A stretch of DNA of 64,000 nucleotides from Comamonas koreensis (GCF_014076495.1 NZ_CP043575.1:3472001-3536000), one strand, 5' to 3'; counted from the first letter of the stretch, positions 1-11,380 are shown. Numbers and translations: made by a program. Notes: generated by a model not told the origin, from the letters alone.

Positions 1-891
1 TTGCGCCAACTGCGCCACTTTGTCACCCTGGCGCAAACCCTGAACTACCGCCAGGCCGCTGAGCAGCTGCATATGTCGCAGCCGCCGCTGTCGCAGTCGA
101 TCCGCAAGCTCGAAGACGACCTAGGGGTACAGCTGTTCGAGCGTGACCGGCGCGGCACGGTGCTGTCGGATGCAGGCCGGGCTGCGCTGGAGAGCGCCAA
201 GCTAGCGCTCTACCATGCCCGGCAGGTACAGGCCGTGTCGCAGGCCACCGCCAGTGGCGAGCTCGGGCGCCTGCATATCGGCTTTATCGGCTCGGCCACG
301 TTCTCGCTGATCCCCAAGCTGGTGCAGGCGTTTCGCGCCGCCCACCCGGCGATCGACCTGGTGCTGACCGAATCCACGACTCGCGAGATCTGCGCCCAGG
401 TGGCCAGCGGTGATTTTGATGCCGGTCTGCTGCGCTATCCCGTCACGCAGGCCACCGAGCTGTCCATCACCCCCGTCGAGCCTGACCGCCTGATTGCCGC
501 CCTGCCCGCTGGCAACCCGCTGCAGATCAAGGACAGCCTGCAGCTGATCGACCTGGCCGACCAGCCCTTTGTGAACTACCGCCCCAGCGAAGTGCCGGGC
601 CTGCATGCGCTGGTGGTGCTGGCCTGCCAGAACGCCGGCTTTATGCCGCAGATCAAGCAGCATGCCGTGCAGGCCCAGACCTTGGTGAGCCTGGTGGGCG
701 CAGGCCTGGGCGTGGCGCTGGTGCCGGCCGTGGTCGCAAAGGCCGCGACACCAGGCGTCATCTTCCGCGAGCTGACCGACACCCAGCACCTGCCCCAGAT
801 CGGCATTGCGCTGGCGCTGAACCAGCGCCAACCAGTGGCCACGGCCCAGCGTTTGAAGGAGCTGCTGCTCAAGCTCCAGCCCATGGGCTGA
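1..891 (+). CDS. LysR-family transcriptional regulator (5' end cut by window edge)
   Basis: A LysR-type DNA-binding regulator. The N-terminal winged helix-turn-helix is clear in the first 60 residues (AAEQLHMSQPPLSQSIRKLE, then LGVQLFERDRR). It is followed by a linker helix and a periplasmic-binding-like effector domain to residue 296. The reading frame is open at base 1 and the first residues line up two or three residues inside a normal LysR start, so the true start is probably just outside the window and the TTG at base 1 is likely an internal Leu codon. The regulated gene is usually divergent and upstream, hence not visible. The gene converges on typA; the stem-loop at 906-930 separates them. 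The effector cannot be told from sequence. Confidence 0.9.
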   Translation: MRQLRHFVTLAQTLNYRQAAEQLHMSQPPLSQSIRKLEDDLGVQLFERDRRGTVLSDAGRAALESAKLALYHARQVQAVSQATASGELGRLHIGFIGSATFSLIPKLVQAFRAAHPAIDLVLTESTTREICAQVASGDFDAGLLRYPVTQATELSITPVEPDRLIAALPAGNPLQIKDSLQLIDLADQPFVNYRPSEVPGLHALVVLACQNAGFMPQIKQHAVQAQTLVSLVGAGLGVALVPAVVAKAATPGVIFRELTDTQHLPQIGIALALNQRQPVATAQRLKELLLKLQPMG

Positions 892-905
892 CTCCTCCAG
901 AACGC

Positions 906-930
906 AAAAAAGGCCGCAGATGCGGCCTTT
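906..930 (-). terminator. Rho-independent terminator of the rimP-typA operon
   Basis: On the minus strand an 8-bp stem (AGGCCGCA with TGCGGCCT, 2-base loop) runs into six T. It lies 30 bases past the typA stop. It may also stop LysR transcription from the other side, although the T run is short on the plus strand. Confidence 0.8.
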
Positions 931-959
931 GCTGGTGTTGGATCACGTCGCAGCGCAGA

Positions 960-2789
960 TTATGCGTTTTCGCGCGATGCGCGCTTGCGGTCGTGTTCCT
1001 TCAGGTGGCGCTTGCGCACGCGCAGGCTGGTGGGGGTGATTTCCAGCAGCTCGTCTTCTTCGATGAACTCCACGCCGTATTCCAGCGACAGCTCGATTGG
1101 AGGCGTGATCTTGATCGCGTCTTCCTTGCCGCTCACGCGGAAGTTGGTCAGCTGCTTGGTACGCGTGGCGTTCACCACCAGGTCGTTGTCACGGCTGTGG
1201 ATACCGACGATCATGCCTTCGTACACGGGGTCGTTGGGCTTCACAAACATGCGGCCACGGTCGTCGAGCTTGCCCAGCGCGTAGGTGAAGATTTCACCGT
1301 CGTCCATCGAGATCAGCACACCGTTCTTGCGGCCGCCGATTTCGCCCTTGTGCGGCTCGTAGCTGTCGAAGATGTTGGCGATCAGGCCGGAACCGCGGGT
1401 CAGGTTCAGGAATTCGTTGGTGAAGCCGATCAGGCCACGGGCTGGAATGCGGTATTCCAGACGGACGCGACCGCGGCCATCGGGTTCCATGTTCACCAGC
1501 TCGCCCTTGCGCTCGCCCAGCGCTTGCATCACGCCGCCTTGGTGGCCTTCTTCGATGTCAGCCGTCACCAGCTCGATAGGCTCATGGCGCACGCCGTCGA
1601 TCATTTGCATCACGACGCGTGGCTTGGACACGGCCAGCTCGTAGCCTTCGCGGCGCATTTCTTCGAGCAGAATGGTCAGGTGCAGTTCACCACGGCCAGC
1701 CACTTCAAAGATACCGTCTTCGTCGGTTTCCTTGACGCGCAGGGCCACGTTGGAGCGCAGTTCCTTTTGCAGGCGGTCCCAGATCTGGCGGCTGGTCACG
1801 TACTTGCCTTCACGACCTGCCAGAGGCGAGGTGTTCACGCAGAAGTTCATCGTCAGCGTCGGCTCGTCGATCTTGAGCATCGGCAGCGGCTGGGGGTTGG
1901 TCGGGTCGGTCACGGTCTCACCGATACCGATGTTTTCGATACCGCTGATCAGCACGATCTCGGAAGGACCGGCTTCGGTCGCTTGCACGCGGTCAATACC
2001 TTGGAAGGTGTGGACCTGGTTGATCTTGCCGGTATAGCTCTTGCCATCCAGGCCGGCCATCACGGCCACCTGCTGGCCTGGCTTGAGCGTGCCCTGGGTG
2101 ATACGGCCCACGCCGATACGGCCCACGAACGTGGAGTAGTCCAGCGCCGAGACTTGCATCTGCAGCGGTGCAGTCGCGTCGCCCTGCACCGATGGCACGT
2201 GTTCCAGAATGGTTTCGAACAGGGCCGACATGTCGGGGCCCCATTGCGCGCCTGGCTCGCCTTCTTCCTTGGACGACCAGCCGTTGATGCCCGAGGCGTA
2301 GACCACGGGGAAGTCCAGCTGTTCATCGGTCGCGCCCAGCTTGTCGAACAGGTCGAACGCAGCGTTGACGACCTTGTCGGGGTTGGCACCGGGCTTGTCG
2401 ACCTTGTTGACCACGACGATGGGCTTCAAACCCAGGGCCAGGGCCTTCTTGGTCACAAAACGCGTTTGGGGCATGGGGCCTTCTTGCGCATCGATCAGCA
2501 GCACCACACCGTCCACCATGGACAGCGCGCGCTCCACTTCACCGCCGAAGTCCGCGTGACCGGGGGTGTCGAGGATGTTGATGTGGGTGTCGTTCCAGGA
2601 CACGGCGCAGTTCTTGGCCAGGATGGTAATGCCGCGCTCACGCTCGATGGCGTGGTTGTCCATCACGGTGTCCACGACTTTTTCGTGTTCGGCGAAGGTA
2701 CCAGACTGGCGCAGCAGCTGGTCCACCATGGTCGTCTTGCCATGGTCAACGTGGGCGATGATCGCAATATTGCGGATTTGTTTGCTCAT
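960..2789 (-). CDS. typA: Translational GTPase TypA/BipA
   Basis: Ribosome-associated GTPase of the EF-G-like family, 609 residues, normal length. The P-loop AHVDHGKTT is at residues 12-20, followed by the switch motifs ([19 protein letters not shown]) and NKVDKP; the C-terminal half carries the BipA domains III, V and CTD. I placed the start at the ATG opening MSKQIRN because the family begins there; the frame stays open to 2963 but that part overlaps truB and has no homologous look. This ATG overlaps the TGA of truB (ATGA), so the two are probably translationally coupled. Known in other bacteria for 50S assembly and growth at low temperature or under stress. Last gene of the rimP operon, with a terminator just after. 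Confidence 0.95.
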   Translation of the reverse strand: MSKQIRNIAIIAHVDHGKTTMVDQLLRQSGTFAEHEKVVDTVMDNHAIERERGITILAKNCAVSWNDTHINILDTPGHADFGGEVERALSMVDGVVLLIDAQEGPMPQTRFVTKKALALGLKPIVVVNKVDKPGANPDKVVNAAFDLFDKLGATDEQLDFPVVYASGINGWSSKEEGEPGAQWGPDMSALFETILEHVPSVQGDATAPLQMQVSALDYSTFVGRIGVGRITQGTLKPGQQVAVMAGLDGKSYTGKINQVHTFQGIDRVQATEAGPSEIVLISGIENIGIGETVTDPTNPQPLPMLKIDEPTLTMNFCVNTSPLAGREGKYVTSRQIWDRLQKELRSNVALRVKETDEDGIFEVAGRGELHLTILLEEMRREGYELAVSKPRVVMQMIDGVRHEPIELVTADIEEGHQGGVMQALGERKGELVNMEPDGRGRVRLEYRIPARGLIGFTNEFLNLTRGSGLIANIFDSYEPHKGEIGGRKNGVLISMDDGEIFTYALGKLDDRGRMFVKPNDPVYEGMIVGIHSRDNDLVVNATRTKQLTNFRVSGKEDAIKITPPIELSLEYGVEFIEEDELLEITPTSLRVRKRHLKEHDRKRASRENA

Positions 2790-3778
2790 GATGTTTCCAA
2801 AATGCCGCTGGCTTGTGGGCGCGGCGTTCCTTCCAAAATTTGTTGAATCTCGACGGGGCTTAGGAGGCGGTCGGGAATGAGCTCGCGCGCCCGGATGTGT
2901 GCCACACCCAAAAGCGCAGGAGGCTCTTCTCCATAAACGGCCACTGCATCGGCATCGGCCCATTCACCCCGCCGGCGCAAGCCGGACAAAAATCTGCCTG
3001 CATTATCACCATCGAGCGTGACACGGGTGTGCGCTGCCAGCAACGTGTCGACAGGCAACACGGTGTGCAGGCGCTCCGCATCGGGCGTCGCTTCCAGGGT
3101 TTGCAGGCTGATACAGCGGGACAGGTCGATCCCACCGGTTTCTATGCGGCGCAGGCTGCGCAAATGCGCGCCATAGCCCAGCGCCTGGCCAATATCCTCG
3201 GCCAGCGTACGCACATAGGTGCCCTTGCTGCAGCGCACCGTCATCTTGAGCGCGACAAAGTCCTGCTCTTCTTGCACACGCGACAGCGTCAGATGCAAGA
3301 TGGTGACAGCACGCGGCTCACGCTCGAGCGTGATGCCGGCGCGGGCGTATTCGTAGAGTGCCTTGCCATCGCGCTTGAGCGCGCTGTACATGGGTGGCAC
3401 CTGGCTGATGGGGCCGGTAAACCGGGCTGCCACGGCGTCCAGGGTCTCGGGCGTCAGCGCCTCCCCATCCACCTCCCAGGTCTGCAGCACCTCGCCCTCG
3501 GCGTCGCCGGTGGTGGTGGTAGCACCCAGGTGCACCAAGGCCTCATAGGTCTTGGGGGCATCGAGCTGCAATTGGCTGAACTTGGTGGCCGCGCCAAAAC
3601 ACAGCGGCAGCACACCCGTAGCCAATGGGTCTAGCGTGCCGGTATGGCCCGCTTTTTCGGCGCGCAGCAGCCACTTCACTTTTTGCAAAGCGTCGTTGCT
3701 GGACAAGCCAATGGGTTTATCGAGCAGAAACACCCCGTGCACAGGGCGCCGCTGCACCCGTGTGCGAGAGGCATGCAT
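2786..3778 (-). CDS. truB: tRNA pseudouridine-55 synthase TruB
   Basis: Makes pseudouridine 55 in the T-loop of tRNAs. 330 residues. The catalytic motif [14 protein letters not shown] is present, with the nucleophilic Asp at residue 50; the N-terminal [11 protein letters not shown] motif and the [13 protein letters not shown] motif are also intact. The C-terminal part resembles the family's PUA-like domain. Lies 4 bases downstream of rbfA and overlaps typA by 4 bases. The coupling rbfA-truB is conserved across proteobacteria. Confidence 0.96.
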   Translation of the reverse strand: MHASRTRVQRRPVHGVFLLDKPIGLSSNDALQKVKWLLRAEKAGHTGTLDPLATGVLPLCFGAATKFSQLQLDAPKTYEALVHLGATTTTGDAEGEVLQTWEVDGEALTPETLDAVAARFTGPISQVPPMYSALKRDGKALYEYARAGITLEREPRAVTILHLTLSRVQEEQDFVALKMTVRCSKGTYVRTLAEDIGQALGYGAHLRSLRRIETGGIDLSRCISLQTLEATPDAERLHTVLPVDTLLAAHTRVTLDGDNAGRFLSGLRRRGEWADADAVAVYGEEPPALLGVAHIRARELIPDRLLSPVEIQQILEGTPRPQASGILETS

Positions 3779-3782
3779 GCGA

Positions 3783-4160
3783 TCAGCCTTCCTCGGGTCC
3801 GCGCGATGCCACGGCCTTGGCGATCAAGGCATTCATGTCGGCGGCACGCTCGGTGGTGCGGTCGTAGATGAAGTGCAAGGTCGGCACGGTGTGGATATGC
3901 AGGCGCTTGAACAGTCCATTGCGCAAGAAGCCAGCTGCCTGGTTCAGTGCGTCCTGGGTCTGGTCGGGGTCACCGATCAGCAAGCTGAAATAGACCTTGG
4001 CGTGGGCATAGTCAGGCGTCACCTCAACGGCTTGCAGCGTCACCATGCCCACACGTGGGTCCTTCAACTCACGGGCGATCAGCTCCGACAGATCGCGCTG
4101 GATCTGGTCGGAGACTTTGAAGCTGCGATTGGGCGCAGCAGTTTTCTTGCGAGTTGCCAT
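3783..4160 (-). CDS. rbfA: 30S ribosome-binding factor RbfA
   Basis: Small KH-fold protein (125 residues) that binds the 30S subunit and helps mature the 5' end of 16S rRNA. Family features are visible: [14 protein letters not shown] near the N-terminus, the [30 protein letters not shown] core and the [12 protein letters not shown] strand. It sits between infB (6 bases upstream) and truB (4 bases downstream), the usual order. Starts at the ATG opening [10 protein letters not shown]. Confidence 0.95.
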   Translation of the reverse strand: MATRKKTAAPNRSFKVSDQIQRDLSELIARELKDPRVGMVTLQAVEVTPDYAHAKVYFSLLIGDPDQTQDALNQAAGFLRNGLFKRLHIHTVPTLHFIYDRTTERAADMNALIAKAVASRGPEEG

Positions 4161-4166
4161 CGGAAA

Positions 4167-7028
4167 TTACAGCGTACGAGCGATTTCCTTGATCTCAAAG
4201 ACTTCCAACATATCACCTTCTTTGATGTCGTTGTAGTTCTTGAGCTTGATACCGCACTCGAAGCCTTCCTTGACTTCCTTGACGTCGTCCTTGAGGCGGC
4301 GCAGTGAGTCGATCTCACCGGTGTAGATGACCACGTTGTCGCGCAGCAGACGGAAGTGTGCATTGCGGGTAACGTGACCCTGGGTGATGTACGAACCAGC
4401 CACCGTACCGATCTTGGAGGCCACGAACACGGTGCGGATCTCGGCCATACCGATGATCTCTTCGCGTTGCTCGGGAGCGAGCATGCCGGACATGGCCGCC
4501 TTCAACTCATCGACAGCGTCGTAAATGATGTTGTAGTAGCGGATATCGACATCGTTGCTCTCGGCGGTCTTGCGCGCTTGCGCATCGGCACGCACGTTGA
4601 AACCGATCACGATCGCCTTGGAGGCCAGCGCCAGATTCACATCCGACTCGCTGATACCGCCCACGCCGGTGTAGACCATCTGCACCTTGACCTCGTCGGT
4701 CGACAGCTTGAGCAAGGAGGCAGCCAGTGCTTCTTGCGAACCCTGGGTGTCGGCCTTGATGATGATCGGCAGCGACTGCACGTTGCCCGCACCCATTTCG
4801 GCGAACATGTTCTCCAGCTTGGCCGCTTGTTGCTTGGCCAGCTTGGTGTTGCGGAACTTGCCAGCGCGGTAGGTCGCGATTTCACGGGCGCGGCGCTCAT
4901 CGGGCAGCACCATGAAGTCGTCACCAGCCTGCGGCACATCCGACAGACCCTGGATTTCCACGGGCAGCGATGGACCGGCTTCCTTGGCGACCTTGCCGTC
5001 TTCGTCGACCATGGCACGCACGCGGCCATAGGTTTGACCGGCCAGCACGATATCGCCCACCTTCAAGGTACCGGACTGCACCAGCACTGTGGCCACCGGG
5101 CCGCGGCCCTTGTCCAGCTGGGCTTCGATCACCAGACCCTTGGCATTGGCTTGCACCGGCGCCTTGAGTTCCAGCACTTCGGCCTGCAGCAGCACTTGCT
5201 CGAGCAGCTCGTCAATGCCTTGGCCGGTCTTGGACGACACGGCCACGAAAGGCGAGTCACCACCGTATTCTTCGGGCACCACCTGCTCGACCACCAGCTC
5301 CTGCTTGACGCGTTCGGGGTTGGCATCGGGCTTGTCGGCCTTGGTGATGGCCACCACGATAGGAACACCAGCGGCCTTGGCGTGCTTGATCGCTTCCTTG
5401 GTCTGGGGCATCACGCCGTCGTCGGCAGCGGCCACCAGAATCACGATGTCGGTCGACTGTGCACCGCGGGCACGCATGGCCGTGAAGGCCTCGTGACCAG
5501 GGGTGTCCAGGAAGGTGATCATGCCGCGTGGGGTTTCCACGTGGTAGGCACCGATGTGCTGCGTAATGCCGCCGGCTTCGCCCGCAGCGACCTTGCTGCG
5601 GCGGATGTAGTCCAGCAGCGAGGTCTTGCCGTGGTCGACGTGGCCCATCACGGTCACGACCGGCGCGCGTGGCAGCGCTTCGGATTCGGCCTGGGATTCT
5701 TCTTCGGCGGTGAACGCTTCCGGATCGTCCAGTGCGGCAATATGTGCCTTGTGGCCCATTTCTTCCACGACGATCATCGCGGTGTCCTGGTCCAGCGGCT
5801 GGTTGATGGTGACCATCTGGCCCATCTTCATCAGCGACTTGATCACTTCGGACGCCTTGATGGCCATCTTGTGGGCCAGCTCGGACACGGTGATGGTCTC
5901 GGGCACATAGACGTCGAGCACGCGTGCTTCCACCGGCGCAGCCGATTGCGCGCCACGGTGGTCGTTGCGGTCATTGCCGCGACGGCCGCCACGGGGGCCC
6001 GAACGCCAGTTGTTGCCGCGACCGGCCACACCACCCGAGGAATCACCACGGGTCTTGAGTTCTTTCTTCTTGCCGTTGCTGTCGTTCTGGTTGCTCCAGC
6101 TCGAGGACAGCTTGGCCGACTTGACTTCCTTGTTGCCAGGCGCTGCACCAGCGGCAGGCTTGGCCGCGCCAGTGCCGGTCGTGGCAGGCTTGTGCAAGGT
6201 GCCCTTCTTGGCATCAGCGGCCTTGACTTCCTTCTTCTCTTCCGAAGGCTTCTTGGCCACCAGCACCTTCTTGGGCGCGTTCATCATGGCGCGAATGGCT
6301 TCGGCCTCGGCCAGGGCCTTGCGGCGGCGCTCGTCCAGATCGACAGCGCGCGCGGTTTCCTCCGCCTCACGGGCCTTGGATTCGTCTTCGGCCTTTTTCT
6401 TGGCTTCAGCCTGGGCTTCGTTGCGGGCGGCCAGCTCCTGGGCGTGGCGGCGCGCAGCTTCTTCCTGCTCGGCAGCTTCCTGGGCCTTGCGCTCTTGCGT
6501 CTTGGCCACGTAGGCAGCGGCGCGCTCTTCAGCCTCACGCTCCTTGCGCTCGCGCTCTTCGCGCTCAGCGCGCTCGGCACGCTGCTGCACCAGATCAGCT
6601 TCTTGCTTGCCGATCAGGTCGGCTTCGCGACGGGCTTCCTCTTCGCGCTTGACCAGGTCAGCCTTGTGTTCGGCTTCCTTTTGCTTGGCTTCGGCGTGCT
6701 TGAGTGCTTCGTCGGAATCGGCCTCAGCCACTTCGTCACGCTTGACGAAGGTGCGTTTTTTGCGCACTTCCACCTGGATGGTGCGTGCCCGGCCCGTGGC
6801 GTCGGCTTGTTTGATCTCGCTGGTAGATTTCTTGGTCAATGTGATCTTCTTGCGGTCTGCAGCGCCGTGGGCGGCCTGCAGATGGGACAACAGCGCTTGT
6901 TTGTCCGTTTCAGTCAGTGCATCGGATGCATCGTGCTTGGACACGCCTGCGGCTTGCAGTTGTTCCAGCAATGTATCCGGTGATTTCTTGAGTTCAACAG
7001 CGAACTCGGCGACAGTATTACTCGACAT
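4167..7028 (-). CDS. infB: Translation initiation factor IF-2
   Basis: Brings initiator fMet-tRNA to the 30S P site and promotes subunit joining. 953 residues, typical of long betaproteobacterial forms. Layout: IF2-N module at residues 1-60, then a long charged Lys/Glu/Ala-rich segment (about 100-270), a Gly/Arg/Asn-rich stretch (about 330-370), a second IF2-N-like module, and the G domain with GHVDHGKT near residue 461, DTPGHEAF and TKADKP, followed by domains II-IV. Internal ATGs could yield shorter isoforms as in E. coli, but this cannot be shown here. 23 bases downstream of nusA in the same operon. Confidence 0.97.
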   Translation of the reverse strand: MSSNTVAEFAVELKKSPDTLLEQLQAAGVSKHDASDALTETDKQALLSHLQAAHGAADRKKITLTKKSTSEIKQADATGRARTIQVEVRKKRTFVKRDEVAEADSDEALKHAEAKQKEAEHKADLVKREEEARREADLIGKQEADLVQQRAERAEREERERKEREAEERAAAYVAKTQERKAQEAAEQEEAARRHAQELAARNEAQAEAKKKAEDESKAREAEETARAVDLDERRRKALAEAEAIRAMMNAPKKVLVAKKPSEEKKEVKAADAKKGTLHKPATTGTGAAKPAAGAAPGNKEVKSAKLSSSWSNQNDSNGKKKELKTRGDSSGGVAGRGNNWRSGPRGGRRGNDRNDHRGAQSAAPVEARVLDVYVPETITVSELAHKMAIKASEVIKSLMKMGQMVTINQPLDQDTAMIVVEEMGHKAHIAALDDPEAFTAEEESQAESEALPRAPVVTVMGHVDHGKTSLLDYIRRSKVAAGEAGGITQHIGAYHVETPRGMITFLDTPGHEAFTAMRARGAQSTDIVILVAAADDGVMPQTKEAIKHAKAAGVPIVVAITKADKPDANPERVKQELVVEQVVPEEYGGDSPFVAVSSKTGQGIDELLEQVLLQAEVLELKAPVQANAKGLVIEAQLDKGRGPVATVLVQSGTLKVGDIVLAGQTYGRVRAMVDEDGKVAKEAGPSLPVEIQGLSDVPQAGDDFMVLPDERRAREIATYRAGKFRNTKLAKQQAAKLENMFAEMGAGNVQSLPIIIKADTQGSQEALAASLLKLSTDEVKVQMVYTGVGGISESDVNLALASKAIVIGFNVRADAQARKTAESNDVDIRYYNIIYDAVDELKAAMSGMLAPEQREEIIGMAEIRTVFVASKIGTVAGSYITQGHVTRNAHFRLLRDNVVIYTGEIDSLRRLKDDVKEVKEGFECGIKLKNYNDIKEGDMLEVFEIKEIARTL

Positions 7029-7051
7029 ATCTTGTTCCGTGCCTCCTGACC

Positions 7052-8536
7052 TTATTCCTGTCCATCAAACCAATGTTCGCGAGCCTTCATGATCAAGGCT
7101 TTTGCGTCATCGGCAGACTGTCCGGTCAGCTCGGTCAATTCATCAATGGCCAAATCGGCCAGGTCGTCACGCGTGTGGATTCCACCAGCTTCCAGCTGGG
7201 CTACCAACTCAGGCGTCATCCCTTCCAGATCACGCAACGCTTGGGAAACACGGGCAACACTCTCTTCGTGGACGATTTCCATCGTCAGCAGCGCATCTTT
7301 GGCGCGCGTGCGAAGCTCATTGACGGTCTCTTCGTCGAAGCTCTCGATTTCCAGCATTTCCTGCAGCGGCACATAGGCCACTTCTTCCAGGCTGGAGAAA
7401 CCTTCTTCGATCAGGATGTCAGCGATTTCTTCATCCACATCCAGCTTTTCCATGAACAGCTTGCGGGAAGTGCTGGTTTCTTCTTCCTGCTTCTGGGCCG
7501 ATTCGGCCGCGTCCATGATGTTGATCTTCCACCCCGTCAGATCGGAGGCAAGACGCACATTCTGACCACCACGGCCAATGGCGATCGCGAGGTTTTCCTC
7601 GTCCACCACCACATCCATGGCATGCTTTTCTTCGTCCACGACGATCGAGGACACATTGGCCGGCGCCAGCGCACCGATCACGAACTGGGCGGGGTCCTCA
7701 GACCACAGCACGATGTCCACGCGCTCGCCAGCGAGCTCATTGGTCACCACGTTCACGCGGCTGCCGCGCACACCGACGCAGGTGCCGATCGGGTCAATGC
7801 GCTTGTCGTGGCTAAGCACGGCAATCTTGGCGCGGCTGCCAGGGTCACGGGCGCAGCTCTTGATCTCCAGCAGGCCTTGCTCGATTTCGGGCACTTCGTT
7901 GCGGAACAACTCGACCATGAACTCGGGCGCAGAGCGCGAGAGCAGGATGGGCGCGCCGCGCAGGGTCAGGTCCACGTCCATGATCATCGCGCGAACGCGG
8001 TCACCATTGCGCAGATTTTCCTTCGGAATCATTTCACCGCGCTTCAAGCGGCCTTCCACGCGGCCGGACTCGACAATGATGTCGCCCTTGTCCATGCGCT
8101 TGACGGTGCCGTTGAAGATCTTGTCGCCGCGTGCCATGAAGTCGTTGAGCAGCATCTCGCGCTCGGCGTCACGGATCTTTTGCAGGATCACCTGCTTGGC
8201 CGCCATGGCGCCGATACGGCCGATAGGCACGGATTCGATCTGCTCTTCAATGTAGTCGCCCACCTGCGCGTCTGCCTTGCGGTCAACGGCATCCATCAGC
8301 ATTTCTTCGGCATCCGGGTTTTGCAGGCCCGCATCATCGGGCACCACCAGCCAGCGGCGGAAGGTGTCGTAGTCGCCGGTATCGAGATCGATAGCCACAC
8401 GCACATCCACTTCGCCGGGATACAGCTTCTTCGTAGCCTGGGCCAGGGCAGATTCCACAGCGCCGAACACCACATCGCGCTCTACGTTCTTTTCGCGCGC
8501 GATGGCATCCACCAGCATCAACAATTCGCGATTCAT
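7052..8536 (-). CDS. nusA: Transcription termination/antitermination protein NusA
   Basis: RNA polymerase elongation factor controlling pausing, termination and antitermination. 494 residues, near E. coli length. N-terminal RNAP-binding domain ([18 protein letters not shown]), S1 domain about 135-200 ([16 protein letters not shown]), two KH domains about 205-340 ([25 protein letters not shown]) and two C-terminal acidic repeats ending in [11 protein letters not shown], so it belongs to the gamma/beta class with AR repeats. Between rimP and infB in the conserved operon; in E. coli this operon is autoregulated by NusA. Confidence 0.97.
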   Translation of the reverse strand: MNRELLMLVDAIAREKNVERDVVFGAVESALAQATKKLYPGEVDVRVAIDLDTGDYDTFRRWLVVPDDAGLQNPDAEEMLMDAVDRKADAQVGDYIEEQIESVPIGRIGAMAAKQVILQKIRDAEREMLLNDFMARGDKIFNGTVKRMDKGDIIVESGRVEGRLKRGEMIPKENLRNGDRVRAMIMDVDLTLRGAPILLSRSAPEFMVELFRNEVPEIEQGLLEIKSCARDPGSRAKIAVLSHDKRIDPIGTCVGVRGSRVNVVTNELAGERVDIVLWSEDPAQFVIGALAPANVSSIVVDEEKHAMDVVVDEENLAIAIGRGGQNVRLASDLTGWKINIMDAAESAQKQEEETSTSRKLFMEKLDVDEEIADILIEEGFSSLEEVAYVPLQEMLEIESFDEETVNELRTRAKDALLTMEIVHEESVARVSQALRDLEGMTPELVAQLEAGGIHTRDDLADLAIDELTELTGQSADDAKALIMKAREHWFDGQE

Positions 8537-8606
8537 GCGACGACTCTCCTATTTCAATCTTTAACCAGAAGGCGGCATCATCAGCGCCACCATGTGCGGG
8601 GCCACT

Positions 8607-9206
8607 TCAGGCCTGGGGTTCGTCGGCAGCACCTGCTGCCGCCCTGCCCTTGAAGCTCACGATGGGTGCCAGACGCGCTTCACGCAACTCATCGAGCGTA
8701 AAACCCAGGCTTTGCAGCGGTGCGGGTGGGCGCTTCTTGCTCACACGGGCACCGGGTTTGACAGGCGGCGCATCGCTCCAGACGATCTGCCAGCCACCTG
8801 CCTCGGTACGCTCGAGCGTGCCCCGAAATTTCTTGCGATTGGCGCTGATGGTTGTGCCTTCGGCAGCTGCACCGATGGATTCCTTCAGCGTCAGGTCCAC
8901 CACCGCGCCGGCAAAGCGGATGAAATCCTGCTCATGGCGCAATGGACGGTCAATACCGGGCGAGGACACTTCCAGGCGCTTGTATTCCACGCCATCGACT
9001 TCCAGCGCAAACTGCAGCTGGCGGGTGACCTTCTCACAATCCTCCACCGTCACAAACTGCTCTGGCACGCCTTCCGGACGGACGTCATCCGCATTCCAAG
9101 GCAGGTCGATGGTGATGCGCAAAAGGCCGCTGGCAGAGCGTTCGATCTCCACCAAGTCGTAGCCCAGGCCGCTCACCGTTTGTAGGGTGGTTTCTTGCAA
9201 GCTCAC
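8607..9206 (-). CDS. rimP: Ribosome maturation factor RimP
   Basis: Needed for 30S assembly. 199 residues, somewhat longer than the ~150 of E. coli because of a C-terminal extension rich in Ala, Arg and Pro. The core motifs (LGYDLVEIE near residue 15, VDGVEYKRLEVSSPGIDRPL near residue 90) are clear. First gene of the rimP-nusA-infB-rbfA-truB-typA operon; the promoter should lie between it and the terminator at 9293-9321. Start chosen at the ATG opening MSLQETTLQ. Confidence 0.94.
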   Translation of the reverse strand: MSLQETTLQTVSGLGYDLVEIERSASGLLRITIDLPWNADDVRPEGVPEQFVTVEDCEKVTRQLQFALEVDGVEYKRLEVSSPGIDRPLRHEQDFIRFAGAVVDLTLKESIGAAAEGTTISANRKKFRGTLERTEAGGWQIVWSDAPPVKPGARVSKKRPPAPLQSLGFTLDELREARLAPIVSFKGRAAAGAADEPQA

Positions 9207-9248
9207 GTGTGCTATTTATCCCGCAAATACAAAAAACCCGAGAACCAC

Positions 9249-9265
9249 GGAATGTTACACATTCC
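9249..9265. promoter_or_regulatory. Perfect 7-bp palindrome in the rimP leader
   Basis: GGAATGT, 3-base spacer TAC, then ACATTCC, 43 bases upstream of the rimP ATG. It could be an operator or a leader hairpin. No regulator is suggested by the context. Confidence 0.35.
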
Positions 9266-9292
9266 GCAGCATCGAGCTGAAAAACATGCGAC

Positions 9293-9321
9293 CAAAAAAA
9301 ATGGGCGGTTGGCACCGCCCA
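9293..9321 (-). terminator. Rho-independent terminator after the thioredoxin-like gene
   Basis: On the minus strand an 8-bp perfect stem (TGGGCGGT with ACCGCCCA, 4-base loop) followed by T8. Sited 80 bases past the stop of the thioredoxin-like gene and upstream of rimP, so it insulates the rimP operon. Confidence 0.85.
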
Positions 9322-9401
9322 GTTGGTCGTGTAGACATCAATTATAGGGGCAAACCAGTATCGATGCAATGATGCGCAGTGGCTTTTAGGCGTGCGAACG
9401 A

Positions 9402-9776
9402 CTAAGTCTGCGCATTGCGCGCCTGCACGATAGCCTCAGTGCGCCGCAACAGTGCATGGGCTTCATCGCCATCGGGCAAGGCCTGCGCGTCGCCTTGCGA
9501 AAAACGCTCCAGCATGCGCTGCAGCACGCCGGACTGGGGCAGAACGGGGCCCAGGAACATGGCTTCGGTGCCGCGCCCCAGCAGTACGGTGGGGAAGGTG
9601 GTGATATCGAGCTCGCCCAGCGCCTCTTCCTCGTCCTCGACATCGAGCCAGACAAAGGCCATGTCCGGCCACTCCTTGGCCAGCGCATCAAAGGCAGGCT
9701 GGTACTGGCCACAGGTACCGCACCACTGCGCGCACAAACACACCACCAGCCAGGGCGCACTCGCAGCCTCGGTCAT
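9402..9776 (-). CDS. Thioredoxin-fold protein with a CGTC active site
   Basis: Thioredoxin-like protein of 124 residues. The active site reads WCGTC (Cys19, Cys22), where classical thioredoxins have WCGPC. A thioredoxin-type cis-Pro context ([13 protein letters not shown]) follows near residue 64. No signal peptide, so cytoplasmic. The start is placed at MTEAASAP; an upstream GTG/ATG at 9818 would add 14 residues without family resemblance. Divergent from cbpA. Likely a disulfide reductase, partner unknown; the Thr in place of Pro usually changes redox potential. Confidence 0.8.
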   Translation of the reverse strand: MTEAASAPWLVVCLCAQWCGTCGQYQPAFDALAKEWPDMAFVWLDVEDEEEALGELDITTFPTVLLGRGTEAMFLGPVLPQSGVLQRMLERFSQGDAQALPDGDEAHALLRRTEAIVQARNAQT

Positions 9777-9963
9777 ACACAGCCCATCCCGCACACAAAG
9801 GCGTATTTGTACCACCATTGCGGTATCCCAGGGCTCCGGTGCCTTTGAGAATACGCGCTTCTCTGACTTGAATCAGACCCAAAAGCAACTAAGTTCTAGG
9901 AAGTCATCATCCATTGGGCAGTTGCCTGTACAACAGCAAACTGCCATATCTTCGGGAGCAGGC

Positions 9964-10929
9964 ATGGATTCCAAAAACTACTACGACGTTCTGGGCGTGG
10001 ACAAAAAGGCCGGCGCAGACGAGATCAAAAAGGCATTTCGCAAGCTCGCCCGCAAATACCACCCGGATCTGAGCAAGGAAAAAGACGCCGCCCAGCGCAT
10101 GGCCGAGGTCAACGAGGCCAATGCGGTGCTGTCGGACACGCAAAAGCGTGCCGAATACGACGCCATGCTCGACGCCCCGCGCGGCTTTGCGTCAGGCGCG
10201 GGCAAGCCCTTCCGCAGCGCCGAAGGCTTTGACAGCGGCGATTTCCAGTTTCGCCGCCAGAGCATGGGGGGCGATGCCGATTACAGCGATTTCTTTCGCC
10301 AGATGTTTGGCGACGCGGCGCGCGCCCAGCGCGGTGGCCATGCCGGCGGCGGGCCACGTGCGGCGATCCGGGGCGAGGACCAGCACGCCAGCATCGAGCT
10401 GGACCTGACCGACAGCTACCAGGGCAGCGAACGCATGCTGACCTTGCATGGCCAGGACGTGACCGAGGATGGCGAAGTACGCAGCCAGGAGCGCCAGCTG
10501 CAGGTGAAGATTCCTGCCGGGGTGCGCGAGGGCCAGATGATTCGCCTGGCCGGCCAGGGCGGGCCCGGTTACCAGGGCGGGCCAGCGGGCGATCTCTTGC
10601 TCGAAGTGCACTTTCGCCCCGACAAGCGCTGGCGTGCCGAAGGCAAGGATGTTTATATGCCAATGCCCGTCAGCCCCTGGGAAGCGGCTTTGGGCGGCAG
10701 CGCGGAGGTCAAAACGCCGGCCGGCACCTTGGAAGTGACTATTCCTGCAGGCTGGTCGGCCGGGCGCAAGCTGCGCATCAAGGGCAAAGGCCTGCCCGCT
10801 GCCACGCCTGGCGATCTGTACCTGGAGCTGCAACTGCACATACCACCGGCCACGACCGAGCAGGAGCGCGAGGCCTACGCGGCCTTTGCCAAGGCCTTTC
10901 CCCACTACCAGCCTCGCCAAGGAGTGTGA
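9964..10929 (+). CDS. cbpA: DnaJ-type co-chaperone, CbpA (curved DNA-binding protein) class
   Basis: Hsp40 of the CbpA type, 321 residues: J domain at 5-70 with the HPD tripeptide at 33-35, a Gly/Phe-poor linker, and the two beta-barrel substrate-binding domains from about 125 onward. It lacks the Cys-rich zinc finger of DnaJ, and is followed directly by cbpM, which fixes the assignment. Stimulates DnaK ATPase; in E. coli it also binds curved DNA in stationary phase. Start is the ATG opening [11 protein letters not shown]; the open frame extends far upstream but without similarity. Confidence 0.92.
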   Translation: MDSKNYYDVLGVDKKAGADEIKKAFRKLARKYHPDLSKEKDAAQRMAEVNEANAVLSDTQKRAEYDAMLDAPRGFASGAGKPFRSAEGFDSGDFQFRRQSMGGDADYSDFFRQMFGDAARAQRGGHAGGGPRAAIRGEDQHASIELDLTDSYQGSERMLTLHGQDVTEDGEVRSQERQLQVKIPAGVREGQMIRLAGQGGPGYQGGPAGDLLLEVHFRPDKRWRAEGKDVYMPMPVSPWEAALGGSAEVKTPAGTLEVTIPAGWSAGRKLRIKGKGLPAATPGDLYLELQLHIPPATTEQEREAYAAFAKAFPHYQPRQGV

Positions 10930-10931
10930 CC

Positions 10932-11252
10932 ATGCCCGACTACACGACAGTACACACCAGCAGCTTGCAGATCATTGACGACGACAGCCTTGATGCGGCC
11001 AGTCTGGCCCAGGCCTGCCAGCGCAACCTGGACTGGGTGCAGGCCCGTGTCGTCGATGGCGTGCTCACCCCCAGCACTGGCACACGCAACCCCGAAGCCG
11101 TCACCAGCTGGCGCTTTGCGGCCACCTGCATCGTGCGCGCGCGCCGTGTGGCGCTGCTGGAGCACACCTATGATGCCGACCCCCAACTGGCCGCACTGAC
11201 CGTCGACCTGATGGAAGAGGTGCTGGAGCTGCGCCGCCGCTTGCATCGCTGA
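10932..11252 (+). CDS. cbpM: Chaperone modulator CbpM
   Basis: Small helical MerR-like protein, 106 residues, that in E. coli binds the J domain of CbpA and inhibits it. Begins 2 bases after the cbpA stop. An in-frame GTG at 10926 overlaps that stop, but the ATG opening MPDYTTVH is the more likely start. The match rests on size, on position directly after cbpA and on the C-terminal DLMEEVLELRRRL helix typical of the family. Confidence 0.82.
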   Translation: MPDYTTVHTSSLQIIDDDSLDAASLAQACQRNLDWVQARVVDGVLTPSTGTRNPEAVTSWRFAATCIVRARRVALLEHTYDADPQLAALTVDLMEEVLELRRRLHR

Positions 11253-11272
11253 CGGATCTTTCAGACAGACGC

Positions 11273-11295
11273 AAAAAAGCCCGCTGATGCGGGCT
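11273..11295 (-). terminator. Terminator of the 56-residue basic protein gene
   Basis: On the minus strand the 7-bp stem AGCCCGC/GCGGGCT with a 4-base loop is followed by T6. Lies between the convergent cbpM and the small gene at 11381-11551. Confidence 0.8.
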
Positions 11296-11380
11296 CATCC
11301 TTACCGAAAAAGCACCATCCGCATGCCGCGCCTGATCGTGGCAAGCGCGGCATGCGGACGGGGCAAACCGGTAGGCGGTA

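Noticed and set aside
993..2846. Long plus-strand frame opposite typA
   Set aside because: Shadow frame; His-rich antisense translation with no start context.
4356..6983. 875-codon open frame on the plus strand, antisense to infB
   Set aside because: GC-rich codon bias of infB keeps the opposite frame open; the translation is His/Gly/Leu low-complexity and matches no fold. infB is certain.
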